Shown: positions 26,739-35,145, counted from the first letter of the stretch. The stretch: DNA of 64,000 nucleotides from Rariglobus hedericola (GCF_007559335.1 NZ_VMBG01000001.1:682001-746000); one strand, 5' to 3'. Program-made: numbers and translations. The notes: generated by a model from the letters alone, not told the origin.

Positions 26739-26773
26739 CTACTCGCTACCCGCTACTCACCACTCGCTACTTC
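26739..26773 (+). repeat. Heptanucleotide-periodic repeat, copy A
   Basis: Five 7-bp units in perfect phase, variants of CTACTCG (also CTACCCG, CTACTCA, CCACTCG, CTACTTC). The element ends 12 bp before the ATG of the second coiled-coil gene. A near-identical 35-bp copy (34/35) lies at 28769-28803 and a related one at 63046-63080, each again just ahead of a start codon. Confidence 0.85.
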
Positions 26774-26785
26774 GCCAGCCACGCC

Positions 26786-27289
26786 ATGAACCGTCTTTAC
26801 CTGATCGTCCCCGTCGTCCTCCTCGCCCTCTTCGGAGGCATCTATTGGCAGCACACCCAAGTCGACGCCCGCCGCTCCGCCGAAAAAGCCGCCGTCGCCG
26901 CCGAGGCTGAAAAAGTCGAAGCCGCCAAAAAAGCCGAAGCCGAACGCCTCGCCCGCATTGACGCCGAAAAACGCGCCGCCGAGCGCCGCGTTGAGGAAGA
27001 AAAGAAAGCCACCGAAAAGCTTGCCCGTTACGAAGAAGAAAGCCGCCGCATTGCCACCGACACCGCGCGCTACAACGCCAAGGTCGCCGAACTCATGAAC
27101 GACTCCGTCGAGCTCGAGAAACAACTCGCCGACCTGCGTGCCCGCCGCACCGCATTGAACACTGAAAACTTCGCCCTCGCCAAAGACGTGGAGCTGGCCC
27201 GCATCGCCAAGCGCAACGCCGAGCTAGAAATCCAACGCCTCACCGAGATGGTTGCCCGCCAAGCCGGCAACACCACGTTGGCAAAGTGA
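26786..27289 (+). CDS. Membrane-anchored coiled-coil protein 2 of the Exb/Ton operon
   Basis: A 167-residue protein with an N-terminal membrane helix (MNRLYLIVPVVLLALFGGIYW) and a long charged coiled coil. The first half is an Ala/Glu/Lys/Arg helix, the second half more regular (ELEKQLADLRARRTALNTENF). It is a paralogue of the preceding gene, separated by 76 bp that contain the heptad repeat. It ends the operon. Function unknown; probably a structural periplasmic element of the ExbBD-TonB assembly. Confidence 0.8.
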   Translation: MNRLYLIVPVVLLALFGGIYWQHTQVDARRSAEKAAVAAEAEKVEAAKKAEAERLARIDAEKRAAERRVEEEKKATEKLARYEEESRRIATDTARYNAKVAELMNDSVELEKQLADLRARRTALNTENFALAKDVELARIAKRNAELEIQRLTEMVARQAGNTTLAK

Positions 27290-27332
27290 CTTAACCCAGC
27301 CGCGCACGCGCCCTTCTGTAGTCCGCCGCCCT

Positions 27333-27386
27333 AATCCGTCGGTAGTCTGTCCTCGGCCCTCTGCAATCCGTCGGTAGTCCGTCCTC
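27333..27386. repeat. 22-bp imperfect direct repeat pair in intergenic region
   Basis: Two 22-bp copies at 27333-27354 and 27365-27386, differing at one base, with a 32-bp period. They lie in a C/T-rich tract between the Exb/Ton operon and tRNA-Pro. Parts read as 7-bp units (CCGTCGG, TAGTCYG), so they may be a relative of the heptad repeats. Function unknown. Confidence 0.6.
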
Positions 27387-27504
27387 CTCCGCGTCCTCTG
27401 GGCGAAAAACTCCGTTTGCTACGCGAACAGATTTTGTTTGCAGACCCAAAACGCGCCCGCTTGCCTTCGCGCTCCACTGGAAACAGCGGACGAAAATGAG
27501 TCGT

Positions 27505-27581
27505 CGGGACGTAGCTTAGCCTGGTAGAGCGCTACATTCGGGTTGTAGAGGTCGAGAGTTCGAATCTCTCCGTCCCGACCA
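27505..27581 (+). tRNA. tRNA-Pro, anticodon CGG
   Basis: A 77-nt cloverleaf. The acceptor stem CGGGACG pairs with CGTCCCG, the D arm contains AGCCTGGTAGAGC, and the anticodon stem CTACA/TGTAG encloses the loop TTCGGGT with anticodon CGG. The T arm GAGAG-TTCGAAT-CTCTC follows, then discriminator A and an encoded CCA end. It decodes CCG proline codons. Confidence 0.95.
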
Positions 27582-27872
27582 TTTTCTTTTCCTCAAGAGG
27601 AGACCAGAACGGACGAAACGAGACTGGCAGAGTCACTTGCTAGACTTTAAAGGGACGCACGAAAATGACACGCAGCGTCAAAGTGTTACCCTGTTTGCCC
27701 CTAAAAGCCGCCAGTTTGGTCGGATTCGGATGCATGCTAAAAATCATCGGCCCGGCCCCATGTGACCGCACCAAATACCTGTTCACAGCAGCCGGCCTGG
27801 GTGCTTTTTTTGCGCCTGCCCAAGAGCTTTCAGCTAGCCGCAAACGTCCTGTGACATCACAAATTTAAACCC
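27582..27872. other. Intergenic region after tRNA-Pro
   Basis: 291 bp in which I see no convincing gene. Short frames exist on both strands (for example 27665-27868), but they lack a ribosome-binding site, family features and coding-like codon use. The promoter of the lipoprotein gene at 27873 is presumably here. Confidence 0.4.
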
Positions 27873-28613
27873 ATGAGCTCGATACGCAGCCTTCTGAACC
27901 TCTTCATTGTCCCCGTATCACTGTTCCTTTTCACGGGATGCGGTATCACAGGAGGGACCAGTGCGAAAAAAGTCGCACTCAACCCGGCAATCTCAGGCGC
28001 AACCCTGTCGCGTTCTGTGCAAATTGGCGCTGTTAGCGCCCGCGCCGGTGCCGGTGTAAACAAAGCGATCGGAGCTTACAACTTAGGCAAATTCGACGAA
28101 TCGGATTTAATCACCCTGCGTGAAAGTGTGCGGCGAAGCATTCCCAGTGGAAATCCCGCCAGTGCATCCGTGCACATCATCGTTCAACATTTCGCACTTA
28201 CCTTCACCAATAACGGAGGCGCCAACCTAGCCATCATCGATTGGTGCACGGCCGACGGTTCCCACATCCTCGCAAGCGAACGTTTTTACGCCGCCTATTA
28301 TACCGGCAACAAGCTCATCGGCACCGAAACCCTCGGTATGGCCAAGAGTCGGCTGCTTCACGCTGCGGCGGCTCGCATCGCCGAGCGCTCCCTTGCCGCA
28401 GCGAACAATCTGCCTATGCCGCCCGGTCCACCGCTGACTTTCGACGATCCTGAACCTGCAAATGCGACCATGCCCAAAACCATGTCGGCGGCAGGAGCGC
28501 CAGGGTTGGCCGCTGTATTCGTCCAGCAAACTATGCTCGGTGGTCTCGATGATGCCGTGCGACTTTTACCCGATTCGCCTATCCCGCCGGTGGATTGGAG
28601 CAAGCAGCTGTAA
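27873..28613 (+). CDS. Predicted lipoprotein of unknown function
   Basis: A 246-residue protein. A short positive N-terminus and hydrophobic stretch end in a lipobox (LFTGC, Cys 23), so a lipid-anchored outer- or inner-membrane protein facing the periplasm is expected. The body has no recognised motif; a mixed alpha/beta region (about residues 60-160, VHIIVQHFALTFTNNGGANLAIIDWCT) is followed by a Pro-rich and Ala/Met-rich tail. I do not recognise a family. It stands alone between tRNA-Pro and two small membrane proteins. Confidence 0.7.
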   Translation: MSSIRSLLNLFIVPVSLFLFTGCGITGGTSAKKVALNPAISGATLSRSVQIGAVSARAGAGVNKAIGAYNLGKFDESDLITLRESVRRSIPSGNPASASVHIIVQHFALTFTNNGGANLAIIDWCTADGSHILASERFYAAYYTGNKLIGTETLGMAKSRLLHAAAARIAERSLAAANNLPMPPGPPLTFDDPEPANATMPKTMSAAGAPGLAAVFVQQTMLGGLDDAVRLLPDSPIPPVDWSKQL

Positions 28614-28768
28614 AATCATTCCGTCGTAGCCCACTCGCGTCCTTAAGTCGGAAACTCGGCAATCCCACCGCCGGCCGATACCGACACCCAAAAACTCCAA
28701 GAACTCCGCCCCCAGCCCCAAGCCCCCGTCGAATAATTCTCCATCTGCGATCGCATTGTCGGCTTTGC

Positions 28769-28803
28769 CTACTCGATACCCGCTACTCACCACTCGCTAC
28801 TTC
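28769..28803 (+). repeat. Heptanucleotide-periodic repeat, copy B
   Basis: Five 7-bp CTACTCG-type units, 34 of 35 bases identical to copy A at 26739-26773. It ends 10 bp before the ATG of the YcxB-like gene at 28814. Confidence 0.85.
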
Positions 28804-28813
28804 TAATTCCCCC

Positions 28814-29329
28814 ATGACCCTCACCTACGAAGCCACCCTGGCCGATTTCGCCGAACCGTCCGTCCGTCTTTTTCAGCGGGGGCCGGCTTATGCATCCAAC
28901 CGGTGGAAGGGGGCCGTCGTGTGCGCTACGGTCTTTGCCGTATTTGCCTTCTTGGGTTTTAACTCAAAAGAGAACGTAAACATCGCCGTGATCTGCCTCG
29001 CCGCCAGCGCTTGGGGCGCAGGACTTTTCATGCTGACCTATAAAAGCACCGTGCGCGGGCGCGTCATAAAATACATCGCCACCCAGACCCCCGGTTCATG
29101 GCCGCGCACCACGGAAATTGAAATCGTCGACAACAAACTGAACAGCACCACCTCCGGCGCCACTCATTCATTCCAGCTCTCCGATCTCGGCGACGTCACC
29201 GAAGATTCCAAGCGACTCGAACTGTCTTTCGGCAACCGTGGATTATTCGTGATTCCATTGAGCGCCTTCGAATCAACCGAGGAGAAGGAGGCTTTTCTTA
29301 ACGAGCTGCCGCGCCCGTCGGTGTCGTAA
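28814..29329 (+). CDS. YcxB-like small membrane protein
   Basis: A 171-residue protein. Two adjacent hydrophobic segments (about residues 34-50 and 56-72) form a hairpin, and a C-terminal soluble domain reads TEIEIVDNKLNSTTSGATHSFQLSDLGDVTEDSKRLELSF followed by GLFVIPLSAFES. This is the pattern of YcxB-like domains (membrane hairpin plus a small PH-like beta domain with a late I-P-x-x-x-F). Function is not known in the family. The start follows repeat copy B, and the next gene begins 15 bp after its stop, so the pair is probably co-transcribed. Confidence 0.7.
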   Translation: MTLTYEATLADFAEPSVRLFQRGPAYASNRWKGAVVCATVFAVFAFLGFNSKENVNIAVICLAASAWGAGLFMLTYKSTVRGRVIKYIATQTPGSWPRTTEIEIVDNKLNSTTSGATHSFQLSDLGDVTEDSKRLELSFGNRGLFVIPLSAFESTEEKEAFLNELPRPSVS

Positions 29330-29344
29330 TCACATCCGCTTCCC

Positions 29345-29974
29345 ATGTCCCTCGACTCCATCACGGAACGCAAATTCACGCGCAACGTTCACTTTGGTGA
29401 TGACTCGAAGGAGACCGCCTTGGCTCACACCTCATTCTACCAGGAGCAAATCGCCTATTACCTGGCGAATGTCTTCAACGGCAAAAACGGCTACACCCTA
29501 TCCTGCGAACAGAAGCATGATACCGATCGTGAGTTCACGATCCGCAAGGGCAGCGCGATTCTCAGCGTGAGCGCGGTGTTCGGAATCAACACCTCCTACA
29601 AGGAGCATCCGCCTCGCAAGTTTTATACGTTCACGACCACTGCGGCCCGCCGCAACGAAACCTTGGACAACACCGACAAGGCCAACGACGTGATCGAGTG
29701 GACGCTTCGCGTGACCGGTGGGATCATCGTGGGAGGAGCCTTGGCCATCCTGCTCGTTTTGTTCGGCGGCCACTTGGGCTTTTATCTGGTCACCCTCGCC
29801 TTCGGCTTTGGCTCCGCGATCGGTGGTTTTATCGGCCACCTGATCTCGCGTAAAATCTACAGCACCGTTGAAACCCGCTTGGAGCAAAAAGGCGAGATCA
29901 CCGAAATCGAGGAAGACTGGTCGTTGCTCACAGAAACGCTGGAAATGATCTTCACCGCGAAACCAGCCTCATAA
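29345..29974 (+). CDS. Hypothetical membrane protein
   Basis: A 209-residue protein with a soluble N-terminal region of about 115 residues, then two closely spaced membrane segments with Gly-rich helices (about residues 122-142 and 145-168, GGIIVGGALAILLVLFGG and FYLVTLAFGFGSAIGGFIGHL), and an acidic C-terminal tail. No recognised family. It follows the YcxB-like gene after 15 bp, so a shared function is likely. Confidence 0.65.
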   Translation: MSLDSITERKFTRNVHFGDDSKETALAHTSFYQEQIAYYLANVFNGKNGYTLSCEQKHDTDREFTIRKGSAILSVSAVFGINTSYKEHPPRKFYTFTTTAARRNETLDNTDKANDVIEWTLRVTGGIIVGGALAILLVLFGGHLGFYLVTLAFGFGSAIGGFIGHLISRKIYSTVETRLEQKGEITEIEEDWSLLTETLEMIFTAKPAS

Positions 29975-30050
29975 GAACCCGAGCCCACCTACCGACTGAA
30001 CAATCGGTATTGCACCCCGCGTTAATCACGCGACGCAGGAGTTGAGCCGA

Positions 30051-32342
30051 TTATTTTTCCGCAGACTGCAGCGTGATCGCGCAAGACAAGGCCCAGCCAC
30101 TCGTCGGATCAACGACGCCCAATGCCCCCCTGATCGGATACACTAAACGCGCGACTGCGGGATAACAGCTCACTTCAAGATTTCGGCCTTCGCGCCCGTG
30201 AGCCCAAGACCGATCGGACCACGTATCGGGACGCAGGCTCTTCCAAGCAAAAGAGCCCGACCGTTTATCGGCCGGCTCAATCGCTACCGAAAACCAAGGC
30301 GCAGATGAGCGCACCTCCGTGGTCGTGGTGATATCGAAAATTCGGTTCCGCTCCGAAACAATCAGACGGGCGATCTCACGTCCGTCGGTCCCGATGAGGC
30401 GTGCATCCTTTTCCACGGATGGACCACCCAAACCCAGGCGAATTACATCATTATTGATGACGGTATCGTTCAGCGGCTGACCGCTCGCCGCATCACGCCA
30501 TACCGGCGGGCCGGCTATTAACGCCGATGGGCTCAAGCGTAAGCTCCATCCCATGCGCACGCGTGGTTCGCGAAACGATGCGGGCACCGCCGCCTCCATC
30601 TGCGCCCATGCTTGCTCACGCGCGGCGCGCAACGTCCGTCGGCTGCCTTGCACAGCCGGCCAGGTGGCGAGCACCACATCACGCACGCGGACCACCTTCC
30701 AATCGCCCAGTCTCATCGTCTCATGAAACGAGCCATCCGGGGCCTGATCGTTGATGCGTTGCCCGCGTGTAAGCAGCAAGGCCGCCGGCTCGACCGGTGT
30801 TTTCGCAGGCTCATCAAACGACTCATTCGCTAAGTTCACCACTCCCATGTTCGGCGTGCTGGTTTCATCCGAGAATTGGTCAGGCGCACCCTTATTCGAT
30901 ACGGGCGACTTAAGCTTGGCAGGGCGCGAGCGCTCGGAGTTGGTAGCGTATAACTGATTGGTCGCATCATCGGACGTCTGTGCTTCAACTGGCAGAAGCG
31001 CAGACGCAGAATTCGCAGTCAAATCCGACGCGGGTTGATCCGGAGCAACTCCGGCATTCGGCGTTGCGTTGCGCACCACTGGAGAAACCTGCGAATTAGC
31101 TTTGGGCTTTTTTAACGATGGTGATGGCGATGGAGGTGTCGCGGGTTTTGCCTGCAACCCTATCACTTCCTGAAAAGTCGGAGCAGGGAAAGGCGCAGCC
31201 CCAGCCAAGGCTGATGGAAAGGGAATGATCGGTGAACGGGTATCCGTGTTGCCGTGAAGAGTGGCGCTGGGCGGTTGCGCATGCTTGTTCGAAGCCGCGA
31301 TGAGCGTCGCATCGGGCCTGTGTCGCGGCACATCCGTAGCCGCGCCAGGCGGGGGCGCTCCATGAGTTGCGGTCTCCCGTCCATCATCGCGGCCGGCCAC
31401 CGGAATGGCTCGCTCGGGTGCGGAGCCGCCAACCGGGGCTGCACTATCTGCGGATAACTCACCGAACGCCGACTCACTTTGCGCCAAGGGTGCCGATGCA
31501 GAAGAAAACCCTGCTCCTGACACGACGCTCCCAGTGAAAGTGCGTGATAAACCCTTAAGGGATGCGGTTGGGTTTATCCTCGAGGCCACGGAGGGCGGCT
31601 GATCTTTCATGGCCGTCGCACGGATCGTGGCAACCGGACCATTTTCCTCCGCCACTTGGTCGCGATCCGGAACTATTGACGCGGTTTCCCTAGCTGAGGG
31701 CGGTTTTATGGTAGCCCGCGTATCATTATTTTCACTACGTAAAAAAAGCATCGCCGCGCCACCGATCAAAACTACACAAGTCACCATTAGCGCGACCCAC
31801 CGTCGCCGGTGACGCAGCTTCGGTGGGTGCTCCAAGTATTTAACATCCTCCTTGGTAGCAGCGGCCGTTTCTTGAGGTTCAACTTCGTCGGCTGCACCGG
31901 CAGCACACACGGCTTTGGCTGGAATCGAAAAACCCCAGCTGCGAATCATCCAGCCGGATTCAGTCGAGACAGCATACACTGAAAGTTGCGCCTCCGAAGC
32001 ACGAATCAAGGTCCGCACTGTTGATTCAATCACGGGATACAGTTCCATGGATGCGCCGGAGTCCGCTGCACGCCGATCCAACTCGGCGGCGAGATCTACC
32101 AAGGCATCCCCCAGCCGTTGGCGCAACGCGCAGAGATCCGCGTGACTGGGCGAAGACGGCGCACGATCAGCCCGCCACGCCCATGAAATGGAGTCGCCGC
32201 TGGCCCGCCGGTGAGGTTCCAGTAAGACCCAACGAAAACTCGGCCGTAACATCGGCCAGAACGCATGCACCGGCCGATCACCCACCCTTGCCGCCGCACT
32301 CACCATATCCTCGGCCGACCAGGATACGCGCCGGGAATTCAC
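30051..32342 (-). CDS. Large SrfA-like membrane protein with long disordered linker
   Basis: A 763-residue protein starting at GTG 32342, which overlaps the lipoprotein stop (GTGA). The N-terminal soluble domain (1-145) ends in a W-G-F motif (RSWGFSIP). One membrane helix follows (about 183-202, WVALMVTCVVLIGGAAMLFL), then about 350 residues of Pro/Ala/Ser-rich low-complexity linker. The globular C-terminal domain (about 555-763) contains LGDWKVVRVRDVVLATWP. The N-terminal plan (hydrolase-like core ending W-G-F, then a membrane helix) resembles SrfA-type 'virulence factor' proteins of Proteobacteria. SrfB and SrfC are not present. Family assignment is tentative; the gene itself is well supported by length and coupling. 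Confidence 0.6.
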   Translation of the reverse strand: MNSRRVSWSAEDMVSAAARVGDRPVHAFWPMLRPSFRWVLLEPHRRASGDSISWAWRADRAPSSPSHADLCALRQRLGDALVDLAAELDRRAADSGASMELYPVIESTVRTLIRASEAQLSVYAVSTESGWMIRSWGFSIPAKAVCAAGAADEVEPQETAAATKEDVKYLEHPPKLRHRRRWVALMVTCVVLIGGAAMLFLRSENNDTRATIKPPSARETASIVPDRDQVAEENGPVATIRATAMKDQPPSVASRINPTASLKGLSRTFTGSVVSGAGFSSASAPLAQSESAFGELSADSAAPVGGSAPERAIPVAGRDDGRETATHGAPPPGAATDVPRHRPDATLIAASNKHAQPPSATLHGNTDTRSPIIPFPSALAGAAPFPAPTFQEVIGLQAKPATPPSPSPSLKKPKANSQVSPVVRNATPNAGVAPDQPASDLTANSASALLPVEAQTSDDATNQLYATNSERSRPAKLKSPVSNKGAPDQFSDETSTPNMGVVNLANESFDEPAKTPVEPAALLLTRGQRINDQAPDGSFHETMRLGDWKVVRVRDVVLATWPAVQGSRRTLRAAREQAWAQMEAAVPASFREPRVRMGWSLRLSPSALIAGPPVWRDAASGQPLNDTVINNDVIRLGLGGPSVEKDARLIGTDGREIARLIVSERNRIFDITTTTEVRSSAPWFSVAIEPADKRSGSFAWKSLRPDTWSDRSWAHGREGRNLEVSCYPAVARLVYPIRGALGVVDPTSGWALSCAITLQSAEK

Positions 32343-32803
32343 GGTTCCACTCCTTCACTGGAAAGCAACGTGCCCAGCGGCCACGTGTAGATGCGTCCGT
32401 TTTCAAAGATCAGCTCAACACCTTGATCATCCAGCGGCGCAGCCTCAGCCACGAGTGCACGCCGCACCCGATAAGCTCCTTCAACCAACTCCACGCGTCG
32501 CGTCGCCCGGGCTGAGACATCAATCCATGAAGGAACAGCCGCCTCACTTCCCGCTGCCGCCGGCGCGATGGATGTAAATGCGATGCGCCAATCATAGCCG
32601 GTATGATTCTCGACGATGATCACGGCCGGCCGGACAGCCGGATGCCGGGCATTCTTACGGTTCGAGCAGGCGACACCGCTCAGCACAAATCCAAAGAGGA
32701 CGACACCGGCACACCACAAGCGCAGAGACGACCTATCCGGCAAACGCCAGCGGAGACTCGCAGCAGAAAATCGGTGAAAAATGAAATCGAACCGCGCAAC
32801 CAT
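32339..32803 (-). CDS. Predicted lipoprotein coupled to the SrfA-like gene
   Basis: A 154-residue protein from the ATG at 32803; in-frame ATGs at 32845 and 32854, or a TTG further in, are also possible. A hydrophobic stretch ends in a lipobox (LSGVAC, Cys 46 with this start), followed by a roughly 105-residue periplasmic domain: IIVENHTGYDWRIAF, a VSARATRRVELVEGAYRVRRAL beta pattern and a final YTWPLGTLLSS. Its stop overlaps the start of the large protein, so the two form a stoichiometric pair, probably an envelope complex. No family recognised. Confidence 0.65.
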   Translation of the reverse strand: MVARFDFIFHRFSAASLRWRLPDRSSLRLWCAGVVLFGFVLSGVACSNRKNARHPAVRPAVIIVENHTGYDWRIAFTSIAPAAAGSEAAVPSWIDVSARATRRVELVEGAYRVRRALVAEAAPLDDQGVELIFENGRIYTWPLGTLLSSEGVEP

Positions 32804-32975
32804 GGCTGAAAAAAGCGTGTGATTAAACCCCTCATAACGACTCATCGCGGCCATCCCTTTAACGATTTGAACCGATTAAAATTGGGGTTGTGGCGTCGAC
32901 ACGGTGCATGGCGGCGCTTAAGCATTACGATCGCCTGATACGTTCACCCTCCGTCGATTGCCTCCGTAGTTAATC

Positions 32976-33509
32976 ATGAATTTTCGCATTCCGATCGCTG
33001 ATCGTGAACGGCCGGCGCTGGCCGGATTTGTAATCCTCTTTGCCGTCACGATCGTGTCGTGGGCGGTCCTGCATGACATCTATCTGATCGGCGTAGAGCC
33101 CAGGCATTTCACCGTCTATCACCGGCCGCTGCTACCGCTTTCAAATCCGATCTTGCTGGCGATGCAGTATGCCGTCGTGGCCACAGTGGGACCGGGCATG
33201 GTGTTTGGTGGGTTAAGTTTTTCCGCTAGCCGTCTGGGTGCTTTGCGCCCGCTCAGCCTGCGCTTTGCCTGGTTTTTATTTTTACCTTTCATCGCCGTGA
33301 TCGAATGCAGTGCACTTATGATGGGTGCACTCGCGCGGAGTCGTCATGCCGGCGGCGGTTCACTGCCCTATCCCTCGGCATTTTATCCCGACACTACGGC
33401 GGGGATCGCCTATTCCCAATCAGTCAACATCAGCGCCTATGTCGGAGCGGTGAGCTTCGGTGGATTGTTTCTGATGACATTGCTGCTCGTCCGCCGGCAA
33501 AAACGCTAG
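32976..33509 (+). CDS. Hypothetical membrane protein, four predicted helices
   Basis: A 177-residue protein with hydrophobic segments near residues 14-35, 58-80, 94-115 and 148-170, and no recognised motif. A short charged loop (RSRHAGGGSLPYPS) lies between helices 3 and 4. It is divergent from the lipoprotein/SrfA-like pair across a 170-bp gap that should hold both promoters. Function unknown. Confidence 0.6.
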   Translation: MNFRIPIADRERPALAGFVILFAVTIVSWAVLHDIYLIGVEPRHFTVYHRPLLPLSNPILLAMQYAVVATVGPGMVFGGLSFSASRLGALRPLSLRFAWFLFLPFIAVIECSALMMGALARSRHAGGGSLPYPSAFYPDTTAGIAYSQSVNISAYVGAVSFGGLFLMTLLLVRRQKR

Positions 33510-33543
33510 CAAGTCCCGAGCATTCGAGGTTCGCTCTGCGGGT

Positions 33544-33585
33544 TTTCAGGTTTCAAGTTAGCGCTTTCGAATCTCAAATCCCAAC
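33544..33585 (+). repeat. Heptanucleotide-periodic repeat of a second type (TTTCnnn)
   Basis: Six consecutive 7-bp units with the pattern TYTCRRR (for example TTTCAGG, TTTCAAG, TTTCGAA, TCTCAAA), ending 1 bp before the ATG at 33587. The sequence differs from the CTACTCG copies, but the 7-bp period and the position just before a start codon are the same. Confidence 0.55.
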
Positions 33586-33586
33586 C

Positions 33587-33913
33587 ATGTCCAATCCCTC
33601 CTGTCCCGCTTGCACGCTTGAAGATGTCCTGAGCCATTCCGATCACTGGGAATGCTCCACGTGCGGCCACGAGTGGCCCAAGGACGAAGCCCCCGAGGCG
33701 GCTCGTGTCGTCAAGGACGCCCATGGCAACGTGCTGGCCGATGGCGATACGGTCGCGCTCATCAAAGACCTCAAACTCGGCAGCGGTTCACAGGTGCTCA
33801 AATCTGGCAGCAAGGCCAAAGGGATCCGGTTGGTGGACGGCGATCACGAGATCGACTGCAAGATCGAGGGCATGGCCATCGCCCTCAAAGCCTGCTTCGT
33901 GAAAAAGGTCTGA
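33587..33913 (+). CDS. PhnA/YjdM-type zinc-ribbon protein
   Basis: A 108-residue cytoplasmic protein. The N-terminal zinc ribbon has two C-x2-C knuckles (CPAC and CSTC, residues about 6-9 and 24-27). It is followed by the PhnA beta domain: VVKDAHGNVLADGDTVALIKDLKLGSGSQVLKSGSKAKGIRLV, then DCKIEGMAIALKACFVKK. The length matches the E. coli YjdM/PhnA family. Its role is unclear; the historical phosphonate link of the name is not supported by neighbours here. Identity is firm. Confidence 0.9.
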   Translation: MSNPSCPACTLEDVLSHSDHWECSTCGHEWPKDEAPEAARVVKDAHGNVLADGDTVALIKDLKLGSGSQVLKSGSKAKGIRLVDGDHEIDCKIEGMAIALKACFVKKV

Positions 33914-33930
33914 GCTTCGCCCGACGGCTC

Positions 33931-35145
33931 TCAGCGCCCCTGGTCACGGAGGTCGCCCACGGGTAACTGCACCCAGAAACAAGTGCCGGTGCCGGTAGGC
34001 GCAGAGGTGAAGCCGATCTTGCCATTCAAGCGTTCGGTAGCCCGCTGCACCATGGGAAGACCGATGCCCGTGCCTGAATATTCAGGATGAAACCGCTCAA
34101 ATAAACCGAAGATGCGGTCCTTAGCTTCGTCCGGAATACCCAGGCCATTATCGGTAAAAAGAATGGTCGCCACGCCCTTCTTGATCTCTCCGGTGATCGT
34201 CACTTCCGGGCGCACACCGGCAGCCGTGAACTTGATACCGTTGCCGATCAAGTTCCGGAAAATAACCTGCAGCATCACGGCATCGCTGACGATCACAGGC
34301 AAAGGCTGAGGCGCTGAGATCGTCGCGTTGCGCAACGTGATATCCGCATCCATCAGCGTGATGGTGCTTCGTAATACCTCGTCGAGCGCAACAGGCTTGA
34401 GCTTCATAGCCTGCCGGCTGAGCACCGCATATTTGAGCAGATCGGAAATGAGCGTATCCATTTTTCCGACCGACTGCTGCATCTTGTCCAAGTAATCCAG
34501 CGCCTCCGGAGGCAGTTGCGCTGCGTAATCTTCACGCAAGATTCCGCTGAAGCCGGCGATACCTCGCAACGGGGCGCGCAAATCATGCGCCACCGAATAA
34601 TTGAAGCGCTCCAGCTCCTGATTGAGCTGTTCGATTTCCAATCTGCGCTCTTCGCTCTTCCGCGCTGATTCGATCAATTTGAAAATCTTCGGAACGAGTG
34701 GAAACAAGACGATCGCCGTGGCGACTGATGCGGCGGCCGTGATCACCTTGACGTAACCCGACAGCCAATAAACCGGCTCCCAGATCACCCAGACCTCCAT
34801 GAAATGCGTGAGCCCGCACGATACGATGAAGAGACCGAAAGCCAGAAACACCCAGTGAAATGGTATGCCCTTGCTGGCCTTGTAAACGAGGTAGGCGAGC
34901 GTGCTGGAGATGGAAACGTAGGCCAGGCCGATCAAGCAGTCCGACACCACGTGAAGCCACACCAACTTCGGATCGCGCAGGTAACAAAACTCATGAGGCA
35001 TGCCGATGCGCGAAAATACCGAGATGCCCATCAACTCGAAGACCAAGGCGCCCAGCGCCACCGCACCTACAATACATAAACTCCATCTGAAAAACGGGAG
35101 AGCCAACCATCGACGGGGTGAGCGATGTTCAGACTGCGTTGTCAT
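33931..35145 (-). CDS. Sensor histidine kinase with ethylene-receptor (ETR1)-like membrane sensor
   Basis: A 404-residue inner-membrane kinase. After one extra N-terminal helix (about 20-40) come three membrane helices like the ethylene-binding domain of plant ETR1: SDCLIGLAYVSIS (D69, Y76), then FGLFIVSCGLTHFMEVW (I107, C110, H114), then VKVITAAASVATAIVLFPLVP. These match ETR1 Asp25, Tyr32, Ile62, Cys65 and His69 in both identity and spacing; the Cys and His bind Cu(I) in ETR1. A linker coiled coil leads to the HisKA domain (H187 in SVAHDLRAPLRG) and HATPase (N box RNLIGNGIKFT, FTDNGLGIP, GTGIGLPMV). The gene for a response regulator lies 2 bp upstream. Confidence 0.9.
   Translation of the reverse strand: MTTQSEHRSPRRWLALPFFRWSLCIVGAVALGALVFELMGISVFSRIGMPHEFCYLRDPKLVWLHVVSDCLIGLAYVSISSTLAYLVYKASKGIPFHWVFLAFGLFIVSCGLTHFMEVWVIWEPVYWLSGYVKVITAAASVATAIVLFPLVPKIFKLIESARKSEERRLEIEQLNQELERFNYSVAHDLRAPLRGIAGFSGILREDYAAQLPPEALDYLDKMQQSVGKMDTLISDLLKYAVLSRQAMKLKPVALDEVLRSTITLMDADITLRNATISAPQPLPVIVSDAVMLQVIFRNLIGNGIKFTAAGVRPEVTITGEIKKGVATILFTDNGLGIPDEAKDRIFGLFERFHPEYSGTGIGLPMVQRATERLNGKIGFTSAPTGTGTCFWVQLPVGDLRDQGR

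Noticed and set aside
27640-27868. Two overlapping small frames on both strands after tRNA-Pro
   Set aside because: No Shine-Dalgarno sequence, no coding-like codon use, and they overlap each other.
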